Origin: an uncultured Roseburia sp.
GTDB taxonomy: Bacteria; Bacillota; Clostridia; Lachnospirales; Lachnospiraceae
Assembly (NCBI GenBank): GCA_910577925.1
Contig: CAJTOI010000016.1
Coordinates: 9,200 to 73,199 of the forward strand
DNA length: 64,000 bases
Reading direction: 5' to 3'
The translations under genes were made by a program, and so were the position numbers. Within the stretch, counting starts at the first letter, position 1, and each line of letters starts with the position of its first letter. Below, piece after piece: positions 1 through 7,632 of the stretch. The notes under the pieces were generated by a model that saw only the letters and a list, made by a program, of their open reading frames with translations, made no database searches and was not told where the DNA came from.

Positions 1-643
1 GATAACGTTCGGATTCGCGCTGGTTTTTGCCGCTATTTTGACAAGGGAAAAGATCAAAGGCCAGAACTTCTTCCGGGTTGTGTTCTATATACCGAATATT
101 TTATCCATCGTAGTAATCGCCGGTATCTTTTCCGCAATCTATAAACCGGAAAACGGGATGCTCAACAGCATCATCGGATTGTTCCGCGATATGACGAATC
201 CGATTTTGTGGAAAGGCGAGTCGTTAGTCATGGTCAGCCTTATCATCGCCATGGTATGGCAGGCGATCGGATATTATATGGTCATGTATATGGCATCCAT
301 GTCGAGTGTGCCGGAAAGTCTTTATGAGAGTTCCAATCTCGACGGCGCGGGAAGACTGACACAGTTTTTCCAGATTACGATTCCGCTGATCTGGACCAAT
401 ATCCGCACCACACTGACATTTTTTATCATTTCGACGATCAACATGGCGTTCCTTTTTGTAAAAGCGATGACCTCCGGCGGACCGAACGGTGCATCGGAAG
501 TGGCGCTCAGCTATATGTACAGCCAGAAGGATGCGGGATTGTACGGTTACAGTATGGCGATCGGTGTTGTAATCTTTTTATTTTCCTTTGCGCTTTCCGC
601 AATGGTAAATAAAGTTACGGACCGCGAACCGCTGGAGTTTTAG
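1..643 (+). CDS. Sugar ABC transporter permease, MalF-type (5' partial)
   Basis: This is the C-terminal part of an inner-membrane permease of a carbohydrate ABC importer. The reading frame is open from the first bases of the window, so the start lies upstream. Several hydrophobic segments surround a cytoplasmic EAA-type loop (ESSNLDGAGRLTQFFQITIP), which contacts the ATPase in this family. The stop is 11 bases before the next permease, with a clear GGAGGG site between them, so the two form the usual MalF/MalG pair. The binding protein is expected just outside the window. The downstream GH112 phosphorylase suggests galacto-N-biose or lacto-N-biose as cargo; that is inference from context. Confidence 0.9.
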   Translation, partial: ITFGFALVFAAILTREKIKGQNFFRVVFYIPNILSIVVIAGIFSAIYKPENGMLNSIIGLFRDMTNPILWKGESLVMVSLIIAMVWQAIGYYMVMYMASMSSVPESLYESSNLDGAGRLTQFFQITIPLIWTNIRTTLTFFIISTINMAFLFVKAMTSGGPNGASEVALSYMYSQKDAGLYGYSMAIGVVIFLFSFALSAMVNKVTDREPLEF

Positions 644-654
644 GAGGGACGGAT

Positions 655-1545
655 ATGAGAAAAGAGAAGCATACGGATTCTGCGGAGCGTTTGTACAAGT
701 TTTTTATCTACTTTGTGCTGATTATGCTCACAATCACCATTGTTGTGCCGGTTGCATGGGTGTTTCTGGCATCCGTCAAGCAGAACAGTGAATTTTACGG
801 GAATCCATGGACGCTGCCGGCGGGATTTTACTGGCAGAACTTTGTGGATGCCTGGAATACGGCAAAGATGGGCGACTATATGTTAAACTCCGTGCTTGTC
901 ACGGTGATGGCATTGGCGCTGCTGCTGGTGGTGGCGCTGCCGGCTGCCTACTGTCTGGCCAGATTCAAATTCAAGGGCAGTAAATTTTTAAACACGTTGT
1001 TTATGGCAGGACTGTTTATCAACGTAAACTATATCGTAGTGCCTATTTTTCTGATGTTAAGAGACGGAGATGCGTGGCTGAAAAAAGTATTCGGGGAAGG
1101 ATTTCTGCTGAATAATCTGGTCGTGCTCGCGCTTGTCTATGCATCCACTGCGCTGCCGTTTACGATCTACCTGTTATCCGGATATTTCCAGACGCTGGCG
1201 CACGATTATGAGGAAGCGGCTTATATCGACGGAGCGGGTTACAGCACAACGATGTGGAAAATTATTTTTCCGATGGCAAAGCCCTCCATTATTACCGTGA
1301 TTTTATTTAACTTCCTGTCTTTCTGGAATGAATATATTATTTCCATGACATTGATGAGTTCCGCAAAGGGGGCAAAGACGCTTCCGGTAGGATTACTGAA
1401 CCTGATGCAGGCACAGCAGTCGGCGGCGCAGTACGGCATTATGTACGCAGGTCTTGTGATCGTAATGCTTCCCACCCTGATCCTGTATATCTGTGTGCAG
1501 AACAAGCTGACACAGGGTATGACGGTAGGCGGTCTGAAAGGTTAA
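655..1545 (+). CDS. Carbohydrate ABC transporter permease, MalG-type
   Basis: A 296-residue permease, the partner of the preceding gene. It has about six membrane segments, the first around residues 17-40, and an EAA loop (EEAAYIDGAGYSTTMWKIIF) near residue 185. The last residues (TQGMTVGGLKG) match the usual MalG-type C-terminus. The start follows AGGAGGG. No ATPase gene is present nearby; importers of this class in Firmicutes commonly borrow a shared MsmK-like ATPase, which I infer here. It would import the sugar processed by the phosphorylase pathway encoded directly downstream. Confidence 0.92.
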   Translation: MRKEKHTDSAERLYKFFIYFVLIMLTITIVVPVAWVFLASVKQNSEFYGNPWTLPAGFYWQNFVDAWNTAKMGDYMLNSVLVTVMALALLLVVALPAAYCLARFKFKGSKFLNTLFMAGLFINVNYIVVPIFLMLRDGDAWLKKVFGEGFLLNNLVVLALVYASTALPFTIYLLSGYFQTLAHDYEEAAYIDGAGYSTTMWKIIFPMAKPSIITVILFNFLSFWNEYIISMTLMSSAKGAKTLPVGLLNLMQAQQSAAQYGIMYAGLVIVMLPTLILYICVQNKLTQGMTVGGLKG

Positions 1546-1581
1546 ACGCATGAAATACATGCAACGCATGAAATACATGCG
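1546..1581. repeat. Two tandem 18-bp units, each an inverted repeat
   Basis: The unit ACGCATGAAATACATGCA/G occurs twice head to tail directly after the permease stop. Each copy contains CGCATG-AAATA-CATGC(G), so each could form a small hairpin or be read as a palindromic site. It lies 18 bases before the next start codon, within a presumed polycistronic message. There is no T-run, so it is unlikely to be a terminator; an mRNA-processing or stability element is one option. Confidence 0.7.
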
Positions 1582-1599
1582 TAGAAAGGGGCGAAAAGA

Positions 1600-1806
1600 A
1601 TGGAATTTTGGAAAGAACATGCAAAATTGAGAGTGGCTTTGATTGCGGTTTTATTTGTCACAGGGATTGCTGCCGCGATTTACGGCTGGCGTCTTACCGG
1701 CAAGATCGCAGGTCTCGGCATCATGATCGCAGGCGTAGGTCTTCTGGTCGGCGCACTGTGGATTTATAACATGCCGTTTGAGAGACCGCACAAAAAGAGA
1801 CCATAG
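1600..1806 (+). CDS. Small two-span membrane protein of unknown function
   Basis: A 68-residue protein with two hydrophobic segments at about residues 11-31 and 35-56 and a basic C-terminal tail (RPHKKRP). The start follows AGAAAGGGGCG. It sits between the importer permeases and the GH112 phosphorylase with short gaps, so it is co-transcribed and may assist the transporter or pathway. I do not recognise a family with certainty and assign no function. Confidence 0.75.
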   Translation: MEFWKEHAKLRVALIAVLFVTGIAAAIYGWRLTGKIAGLGIMIAGVGLLVGALWIYNMPFERPHKKRP

Positions 1807-1817
1807 AGGAGCAGACG

Positions 1818-4007
1818 ATGAGCGAAATGGAAAAGAATAGCAGGGGACGCGTTACGATTCCCACCAATCTGGATGTGGTTCCGGAGACAATCGAGATTTT
1901 AAAACGCTGGGGCGCAGATGCGATCCGCGATTGTGACGGCACGGAATTCCCGGAGGAGCTGACAAAAGTCGGGGCAAAAATATATTCGACGTATTATACG
2001 ACCCGCAAAGACAATGAATGGGCGAAAGCGAACCCGGATGAGATCCAGCAGTGCTACATTATGACGGGGTTTTATACCGCGGCGGAAAAGGAGCTTTCGA
2101 TTCCGCTGATGAAGGGGATATCGGATGAACTCATGCAGGTCAACACCCGGGATGATATTACGCGCTGGTGGGAGGTCATCGACCGTTCCGCGGGGGAGGT
2201 CGTTCCTCCTGCGCAGTGGGAATACAGGGAAGATACCGGCTGTGTCGTGATTCACGGGGCAGAGCTGTTTCATGAGTATACGGTCAGCTTTCTGGCCTAT
2301 CTGATCTGGGATCCGGTACATATGTACAATGCTGTGACAAATGACTGGAAAGATTTCGAGCATCAGATCACGTTCGACGTGAGGCAGCCGAAGACGCATC
2401 GCTATTCGATGGAGCGTCTGCGCAGGTTCTGCGAAGAGCACCCCTATGTGAATGTGATCCGCTACACTACATTTTTCCATCAGTTTACCTTGATGTTTGA
2501 CGAGCTGAAACGGGAAAAATATGTGGACTGGTACGGGTATTCGGCATCGGTGAGCCCGTATATCTTAGAGCAGTTCGAGCGGGAAGCGGGCTATCCGTTC
2601 CGGCCGGAATATATTATCGACCAGGGGTATTACAACAATCAGTACCGGGTGCCTGGCAGAGAGTTTAAGGATTTCCAGGCATTTCAGCGCCGCGAGGTGG
2701 CAAAGCTTGCCAAAGAGATGGTGGATATCACGCATGAATGCGGGAAGGAAGCCATGATGTTTCTGGGGGATCACTGGATCGGGACAGAGCCGTTTATGCC
2801 GGAGTTTGCGGCGATCGGCCTCGACGCGGTGGTCGGAAGTGTCGGAAACGGAAGCACGCTGCGCCTGATCTCCGACATTCCGGGTGTGAACTACACGGAG
2901 GGAAGATTTCTGCCGTATTTCTTCCCGGATACGTTTTATGAGGGCGGAGATCCGGTAAAAGAGGCAAAGGAAAACTGGGTGACGGCGAGAAGAGCGATCC
3001 TGCGCAAACCGATCGACCGCATCGGTTACGGGGGATATTTAAAGCTGGCGCTGGATTTTCCGGAATTTATTGATTATGTGGAGAGCGTGTGCGACGAGTT
3101 CCGGGAGCTCTATGAGAATGCAAAGGGGACGACGCCCCACTGTGTGAAGACCGTGGCCGTGCTCAACAGCTGGGGGAAGATCCGCAGCTGGGGCTGCCAT
3201 ATGGTGCACCATGCGCTATACCAGAAGCAGAATTACAGTTATGCGGGCGTGATCGAGGCGTTAAGCGGAGCGCCCTTTGACGTGAGGTTCCTTTCCTTTG
3301 ACGATATTTTACGCGATGCGGATGTGCTCAAAGATGTGGACGTCATCATCAATGTCGGGGACGGAGACACGGCGCATACGGGCGGAGCTATCTGGGAAAA
3401 CCCGCAGATTTCTGCAGCGATCCGCGCGTTTGTGTACAACGGCGGCGGTCTGATCGGCGTCGGGGAACCGTCCGGACATCAGTATCAGGGGCATTATTTG
3501 CAGCTGGCAAATGTGTTCGGCGTAGAAAAGGAGACCGGATTTACGCTCAATTACGATAAATATAACTGGGAAGAGCATCCAAAACATTTTATTCTTGCGG
3601 ACGCCACCGGGCCGGTGGATTTCGGCGAGGGCAAGAAGAATATATTTGCATATGAGAATACGCAGATTCTGGTGCAGCGGGAAAAAGAAGTACAGATGGC
3701 GGTGAACGAATTCGGCGCCGGGCGCACGGTCTATATCAGCGGCCTGCCCTACAGCTTTGAGAACAGCAGAATCCTGTACCGGAGTATTCTCTGGAGCGCC
3801 CACGGCGAGGAGGAGCTGAACCGATGGTTTGCCACAAATTTCAATGTGGAAGTTCACGCGTATGTGAAGAACGGCAAATACTGTGTGGTGAACAACACGT
3901 ATGAGCCGCAGGACACCGTGATTTACCGTGGAGACGAAAGCAGTTTCAATTTACACCTGGATGCAAATGAGATCAGGTGGTATACGATTTCATACGGAAA
4001 GGAATGA
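1818..4007 (+). CDS. lnpA: 1,3-beta-galactosyl-N-acetylhexosamine phosphorylase (GH112)
   Basis: This cytoplasmic enzyme should split lacto-N-biose and/or galacto-N-biose with phosphate into galactose-1-phosphate and GlcNAc or GalNAc. The 729-residue length and the N-terminal signature (GRVTIPTNLDVVPETIE, then WGADAIRDCDGTE) are typical of GH112. D318 in GDHWIGTEP is at the place expected for the catalytic acid. A C-terminal glutaminase-like and beta-rich region follows. The stop overlaps the spurious upstream in-frame start of the next gene, indicating tight coupling. Neighbours are sugar permeases, a nucleotidyltransferase and a NahK-like kinase, which together rebuild the Bifidobacterium-style LNB/GNB pathway. 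Whether GNB or LNB is preferred cannot be told from sequence by eye. Confidence 0.93.
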   Translation: MSEMEKNSRGRVTIPTNLDVVPETIEILKRWGADAIRDCDGTEFPEELTKVGAKIYSTYYTTRKDNEWAKANPDEIQQCYIMTGFYTAAEKELSIPLMKGISDELMQVNTRDDITRWWEVIDRSAGEVVPPAQWEYREDTGCVVIHGAELFHEYTVSFLAYLIWDPVHMYNAVTNDWKDFEHQITFDVRQPKTHRYSMERLRRFCEEHPYVNVIRYTTFFHQFTLMFDELKREKYVDWYGYSASVSPYILEQFEREAGYPFRPEYIIDQGYYNNQYRVPGREFKDFQAFQRREVAKLAKEMVDITHECGKEAMMFLGDHWIGTEPFMPEFAAIGLDAVVGSVGNGSTLRLISDIPGVNYTEGRFLPYFFPDTFYEGGDPVKEAKENWVTARRAILRKPIDRIGYGGYLKLALDFPEFIDYVESVCDEFRELYENAKGTTPHCVKTVAVLNSWGKIRSWGCHMVHHALYQKQNYSYAGVIEALSGAPFDVRFLSFDDILRDADVLKDVDVIINVGDGDTAHTGGAIWENPQISAAIRAFVYNGGGLIGVGEPSGHQYQGHYLQLANVFGVEKETGFTLNYDKYNWEEHPKHFILADATGPVDFGEGKKNIFAYENTQILVQREKEVQMAVNEFGAGRTVYISGLPYSFENSRILYRSILWSAHGEEELNRWFATNFNVEVHAYVKNGKYCVVNNTYEPQDTVIYRGDESSFNLHLDANEIRWYTISYGKE

Positions 4008-4012
4008 AAAGA

Positions 4013-4942
4013 ATGAAAAGACCGGTACTGGTAATAATGGCAGCAGGTATGGGCAGCAGGTATGGCGGATTAAAACAGATTGACCCGGTGGATGAGCAGG
4101 GGCATATTATCATGGACTTTTCTATTTTTGATGCGAAAAAGGCGGGCTTTGAGAAGGTCATCTTTATCATTAAAAAGGAAGACGAACAGGATTTCCGGGA
4201 AGCCATCGGCGAGCGCATTGCGAAAGTGATGGATGTGGCGTATGCATATCAGGACCTGCAGCGGATTCCGGAAGGGTTTGAGGTCCCGCAGGAGCGCATG
4301 AAGCCGTGGGGGACGGCACATGCGGTACTGAGCGCGAAGGATGAGATTGACGGGCCGTTTGCGGTGATCAACGCAGACGATTATTACGGAAGAGAGGCGT
4401 TTGCGAAAATCTATGACTACCTGCAGAGCCATGAGGATGACGGGAAATACCGTTATGCGATGGTCGGCTACCGCCTGGAAAATACGCTGACGGAGAACGG
4501 GCATGTCGCCCGCGGTATCTGTGAGGTGAATGAGCAGGGCGAACTTGTGAGCGTGACCGAGCGCACGAGAATTGAAAAAAGGGGACAGGGAGCAGCCTAC
4601 ACGGAGGATGAGGGGGATTCCTGGGTTGAGCTGCCGTTTGGTACGATTGTTTCTATGAATATGTGGGGATTTACTGCCGGATTTTTAGGAGAAGTTGAAA
4701 AGGGGTTTGGGGCATTTCTTGAGAAAGGATTAGAGGAGAATCCGCTTAAATGCGAGTATTTTCTCCCGACGGTTGTCAGCAGCCTGCTGCGCGAAGACAA
4801 AGCCGCGGTGGCGGTTCTGACAACTTCGGACAGATGGTACGGTGTGACCTACAGGGAAGATAAGCCGGTTGTGGAACGTGCGATCCGAAGTCTGAAGCAG
4901 TCGGGATTTTATCCGGAAAATTTATGGGGTAATGAATCATGA
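4013..4942 (+). CDS. Sugar-1-phosphate nucleotidyltransferase
   Basis: A 309-residue NTP-transferase. The signature MAAGMGSRYGGLKQ at the N-terminus is the nucleotide-binding loop of GT-A-type pyrophosphorylases, and NADDYYG near residue 120 carries the metal-binding acidic residues. I place the start at 4013 because the site GGAAAGGA (3996-4003) is nine bases upstream; the ATG at 4004 is too close and a GTG at 3977 lies inside lnpA. The likely role is making UDP-GlcNAc, UDP-GalNAc or UDP-Gal from the sugar-1-phosphates released by the phosphorylase and kinase. It replaces the GalT-type LnpC uridylyltransferase used by bifidobacteria. Substrate is inferred. Confidence 0.85.
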   Translation: MKRPVLVIMAAGMGSRYGGLKQIDPVDEQGHIIMDFSIFDAKKAGFEKVIFIIKKEDEQDFREAIGERIAKVMDVAYAYQDLQRIPEGFEVPQERMKPWGTAHAVLSAKDEIDGPFAVINADDYYGREAFAKIYDYLQSHEDDGKYRYAMVGYRLENTLTENGHVARGICEVNEQGELVSVTERTRIEKRGQGAAYTEDEGDSWVELPFGTIVSMNMWGFTAGFLGEVEKGFGAFLEKGLEENPLKCEYFLPTVVSSLLREDKAAVAVLTTSDRWYGVTYREDKPVVERAIRSLKQSGFYPENLWGNES

Positions 4943-6051
4943 GGAGCGTTTTGGAAGAACAGAAAAGAGATGCGATCGCGCAGTTTTGTTTTGAAGGGGT
5001 TTATCAGAGCTGCCAGCCGTTTGGGAACGGCCATATTAACGATACGTATCTGGTGGTCTTTGAGACCGGGGAACAGAAGACGAGACGGTATATTCTACAG
5101 CGCATGAATAAGGACATCTTTTCAAAACCGGTGGAATTGATGGAGAATATCGTCGGAGTGACTTCCTATCTGCGGAAGGTGATCCTCGCAAACGGCGGGG
5201 ACCCGGAGCGGGAGACATTAAACGTCGTCCCCGCAAAGGACGGGAAAGCGTACTATGTGGACGCACAGGGAGAATACTGGAGAGCGTTTTATTTTGTCGA
5301 GAATGCCGCCAGCTTCGAACAGGTCGAAAAGCCGGAGGATTTTTATGAGAGCGCCGTGGCATTCGGCAATTTTCAGCGGCAGCTGGCGGATTATCCGGCT
5401 GCCGCGCTCCACGAGACGATTCCCGGCTTCCACGACACAAAAGCCAGATTTGAGGTGTTTAGGCAGGCCGTGGAAAAAGATGTCTGCAATCGGGCGGCGT
5501 CCGTGAAAAAAGAGATTGATTTTGTGCTCGAAAGAGAGGATATCACGGGCGTGTTCGGAGAGCTTCTCGCAAAAGGGGAAATTCCCCTGCGGGTCACGCA
5601 CAATGACACGAAGCTGAACAATATTATGATGGACAATGAGACCGGGAAAGGAATCTGTGTCATTGATCTGGACACGGTGATGCCGGGACTGGCCATGAAC
5701 GATTTCGGTGATTCCATCCGCTTTGGGGCGAGTACGGCTCTTGAGGATGAGCAGGATCTCGATAAGGTCTGGTGCGATATGGATTATTTTGAAGCCTACA
5801 CCAGAGGATTTATCGAGGGATGCGGCGGCAGACTGACTCCAAAAGAGATTGAGCTGCTTCCGATGGGGGCGAAGGTCATGACGTTCGAGTGCGGAATGCG
5901 TTTCCTGACCGATTATCTGCAGGGAGATACCTATTTTAAAATCCACAGACCGGGGCAGAATCTGGACCGCTGCAGGACACAGTTTAAGCTGGTCTGGGAT
6001 ATGGAACAGAAGTGGCAGACGATGCGGGAAATTGTAGAGAAATATCAATAA
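4939..6051 (+). CDS. nahK: N-acetylhexosamine 1-kinase-like phosphotransferase
   Basis: A 370-residue kinase of the aminoglycoside-phosphotransferase fold, close to the length of NahK/LnpB. The catalytic loop is HNDTKLNNIM with D223 as the probable base, and the metal-binding CVIDLDTVMPG follows. N-terminal FGNGHINDTY matches the NahK phosphate-binding loop. It would phosphorylate GlcNAc or GalNAc at C1 with ATP, feeding the preceding nucleotidyltransferase. Its ATG overlaps the upstream stop by four bases (ATGA), indicating translational coupling. General APH-family kinases acting on choline or homoserine are alternatives, but the context argues for NahK. Confidence 0.85.
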   Translation: MRSVLEEQKRDAIAQFCFEGVYQSCQPFGNGHINDTYLVVFETGEQKTRRYILQRMNKDIFSKPVELMENIVGVTSYLRKVILANGGDPERETLNVVPAKDGKAYYVDAQGEYWRAFYFVENAASFEQVEKPEDFYESAVAFGNFQRQLADYPAAALHETIPGFHDTKARFEVFRQAVEKDVCNRAASVKKEIDFVLEREDITGVFGELLAKGEIPLRVTHNDTKLNNIMMDNETGKGICVIDLDTVMPGLAMNDFGDSIRFGASTALEDEQDLDKVWCDMDYFEAYTRGFIEGCGGRLTPKEIELLPMGAKVMTFECGMRFLTDYLQGDTYFKIHRPGQNLDRCRTQFKLVWDMEQKWQTMREIVEKYQ

Positions 6052-6063
6052 ACACTTTCCTGC

Positions 6064-6092
6064 TTGCATTTAAGCCTGGAATGGAATATGCT
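6064..6092 (+). promoter_or_regulatory. Possible sigma-A promoter before alpha-amylase
   Basis: TTGCAT (6064-6069) and TATGCT (6087-6092) are separated by 17 bases and lie 40 bases before the amylase start, just after the nahK stop. This would let amylase and the kinases downstream be expressed apart from the phosphorylase genes. Read by eye only. Confidence 0.4.
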
Positions 6093-6131
6093 TTCTTCAG
6101 AGAAAAGTATCATCAAAGGAGAAGCGTACAT

Positions 6132-7607
6132 ATGATAAACAGGACAATGATGCAGTATTTTGAGTGGTATCTGCCTGAGAATGCACTGCACTGGAAGCGC
6201 GCAGCGGCGCAGGCGGCGGCGCTTTCGGAGGCGGGAATCAATATGGTCTGGCTGCCGCCGGCCTATAAAGGGGCCGCAGGGGCAGCCAGTGTCGGTTATG
6301 ACGTGTATGACATGTATGATCTGGGCGAGTTTGACCAGAAGGGGTCCGCAGCCACGAAATACGGGACAAAAGAGGAGTATCTGGCCGCCGTAAAAGCGCT
6401 GCAGGAAAACGGAATCGAAGTGCTCTGCGATGTGGTTTTAAATCACCGCATGGGTGCGGACGGCGCCGAGCGGGTGACGGTGACGGAGGGTCTCGGCACG
6501 GACCGGAACCGGGATATTACCGGAAAGCATCAGATCACGGCCTGGACGAAATTTCATTTTCCGGGCAGGGCGGGCGTCTATTCGGATTTCTGCTGGAACG
6601 CCTCCCATTTCAGCGGTACGGACTGGGATGAGTCGGCAAAGAGAAACGGCATTTTCCGGTTTGACGGAAAGAACTGGAACCGTGAGACGGATACCGAAAA
6701 CGGAAATTATGACTATCTGATGGGCGCGGATCTGGACACGGATAATCGGGAAGTCATACAGGAGACGCACGGCTGGGGAAAATGGTATCAGGATACGGTA
6801 CATATGGACGGCTTCCGCATGGATGCGGTAAAGCATATCAGCTTTGATTTCTGCAGGGACTGGATTGCCGCGATGCGGGAATACAATGCCGGGAAAAAGG
6901 AGCTTTTTGTCGTTGGGGAATACTGGTCCAAAGAGCTCGGGAAGCTGACGCATTATCTGGACGTGACCGGGCATTCCCTGTCACTGTTTGATGTGCCGCT
7001 TCACTTTAAATTCCTTCAGGCGGCTACCTCGGACGGCAATTTTGATATGGCGCGGCTGTATGAGGGGACGCTGACGGGAGCGGACCCGGCGCATGCGGTG
7101 ACGTTTGTGGATAACCACGACACGCAGCCGGGACAGGCGCTGTGCTCGTTTATCCCGGCATGGTTTAAGCCGATTGCCTACGCGCTGATCCTGTTGCGGG
7201 CAGCGGGGACGCCGTGTGTGTTTTACGGGGATTATTACGGGATTCCCCACGACGGCGTAGCGCCGGTGCAGGGGCTTGCCCGGATGATCAAGATAAGGGA
7301 GCGCTTTGCCTTCGGCGCGGAGCACTTGTTCTTTGACGACGGCTCTCTGGTGGGCTTTACGAGAGAGGGCGACGCGGAGCATCCCGATTCCGGTGCGGCG
7401 GTTCTTCTGACGGACAGCATCGGAGGGCGCAAGCGGATGTATCTCGGGGAGCGGCTTGCGGGGCGCCGTATGACAGACGCGCTGCAAAACGTTTCGGAGA
7501 CCGTGGAAATCGGCGCGGACGGCTGGGGTGAGTTCGCGGTAAAAGGCGGTTCGGTTTCCGTGTATGTGACCGGACCGGCGTGGGAATACCTTTATACGAG
7601 GCTTTAA
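6132..7607 (+). CDS. Cytoplasmic alpha-amylase (GH13)
   Basis: A 491-residue GH13 enzyme without a signal peptide, so an intracellular alpha-amylase acting on imported maltodextrins or stored glycogen. The start ATG at 6132 follows AAAGGAGAAG; the frame is open upstream but has no ribosome site there. The opening MQYFEWYLP is typical of the GH13 subfamily of liquefying and cytoplasmic amylases. Catalytic residues are visible as D231 (GFRMDAVKH), E263 (VVGEYW) and D330 (VDNHDTQ). The C-terminal beta domain starts near residue 400. It is not an obvious member of the LNB pathway, despite following it directly. Confidence 0.93.
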   Translation: MINRTMMQYFEWYLPENALHWKRAAAQAAALSEAGINMVWLPPAYKGAAGAASVGYDVYDMYDLGEFDQKGSAATKYGTKEEYLAAVKALQENGIEVLCDVVLNHRMGADGAERVTVTEGLGTDRNRDITGKHQITAWTKFHFPGRAGVYSDFCWNASHFSGTDWDESAKRNGIFRFDGKNWNRETDTENGNYDYLMGADLDTDNREVIQETHGWGKWYQDTVHMDGFRMDAVKHISFDFCRDWIAAMREYNAGKKELFVVGEYWSKELGKLTHYLDVTGHSLSLFDVPLHFKFLQAATSDGNFDMARLYEGTLTGADPAHAVTFVDNHDTQPGQALCSFIPAWFKPIAYALILLRAAGTPCVFYGDYYGIPHDGVAPVQGLARMIKIRERFAFGAEHLFFDDGSLVGFTREGDAEHPDSGAAVLLTDSIGGRKRMYLGERLAGRRMTDALQNVSETVEIGADGWGEFAVKGGSVSVYVTGPAWEYLYTRL

Positions 7608-7632
7608 AGATTGTCAGGTAGGAGCGGATGCG

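Noticed and set aside
1899..2480. Long antisense frame of 193 codons within the GH112 gene
   Set aside because: It is a shadow of the high-GC coding frame, with no start signal and no recognisable motif.
3977..4004. Earlier starts for the nucleotidyltransferase
   Set aside because: GTG 3977 lies in lnpA without a ribosome site and ATG 4004 is too close to the GGAAAGGA site; 4013 has ideal spacing and begins the conserved domain.
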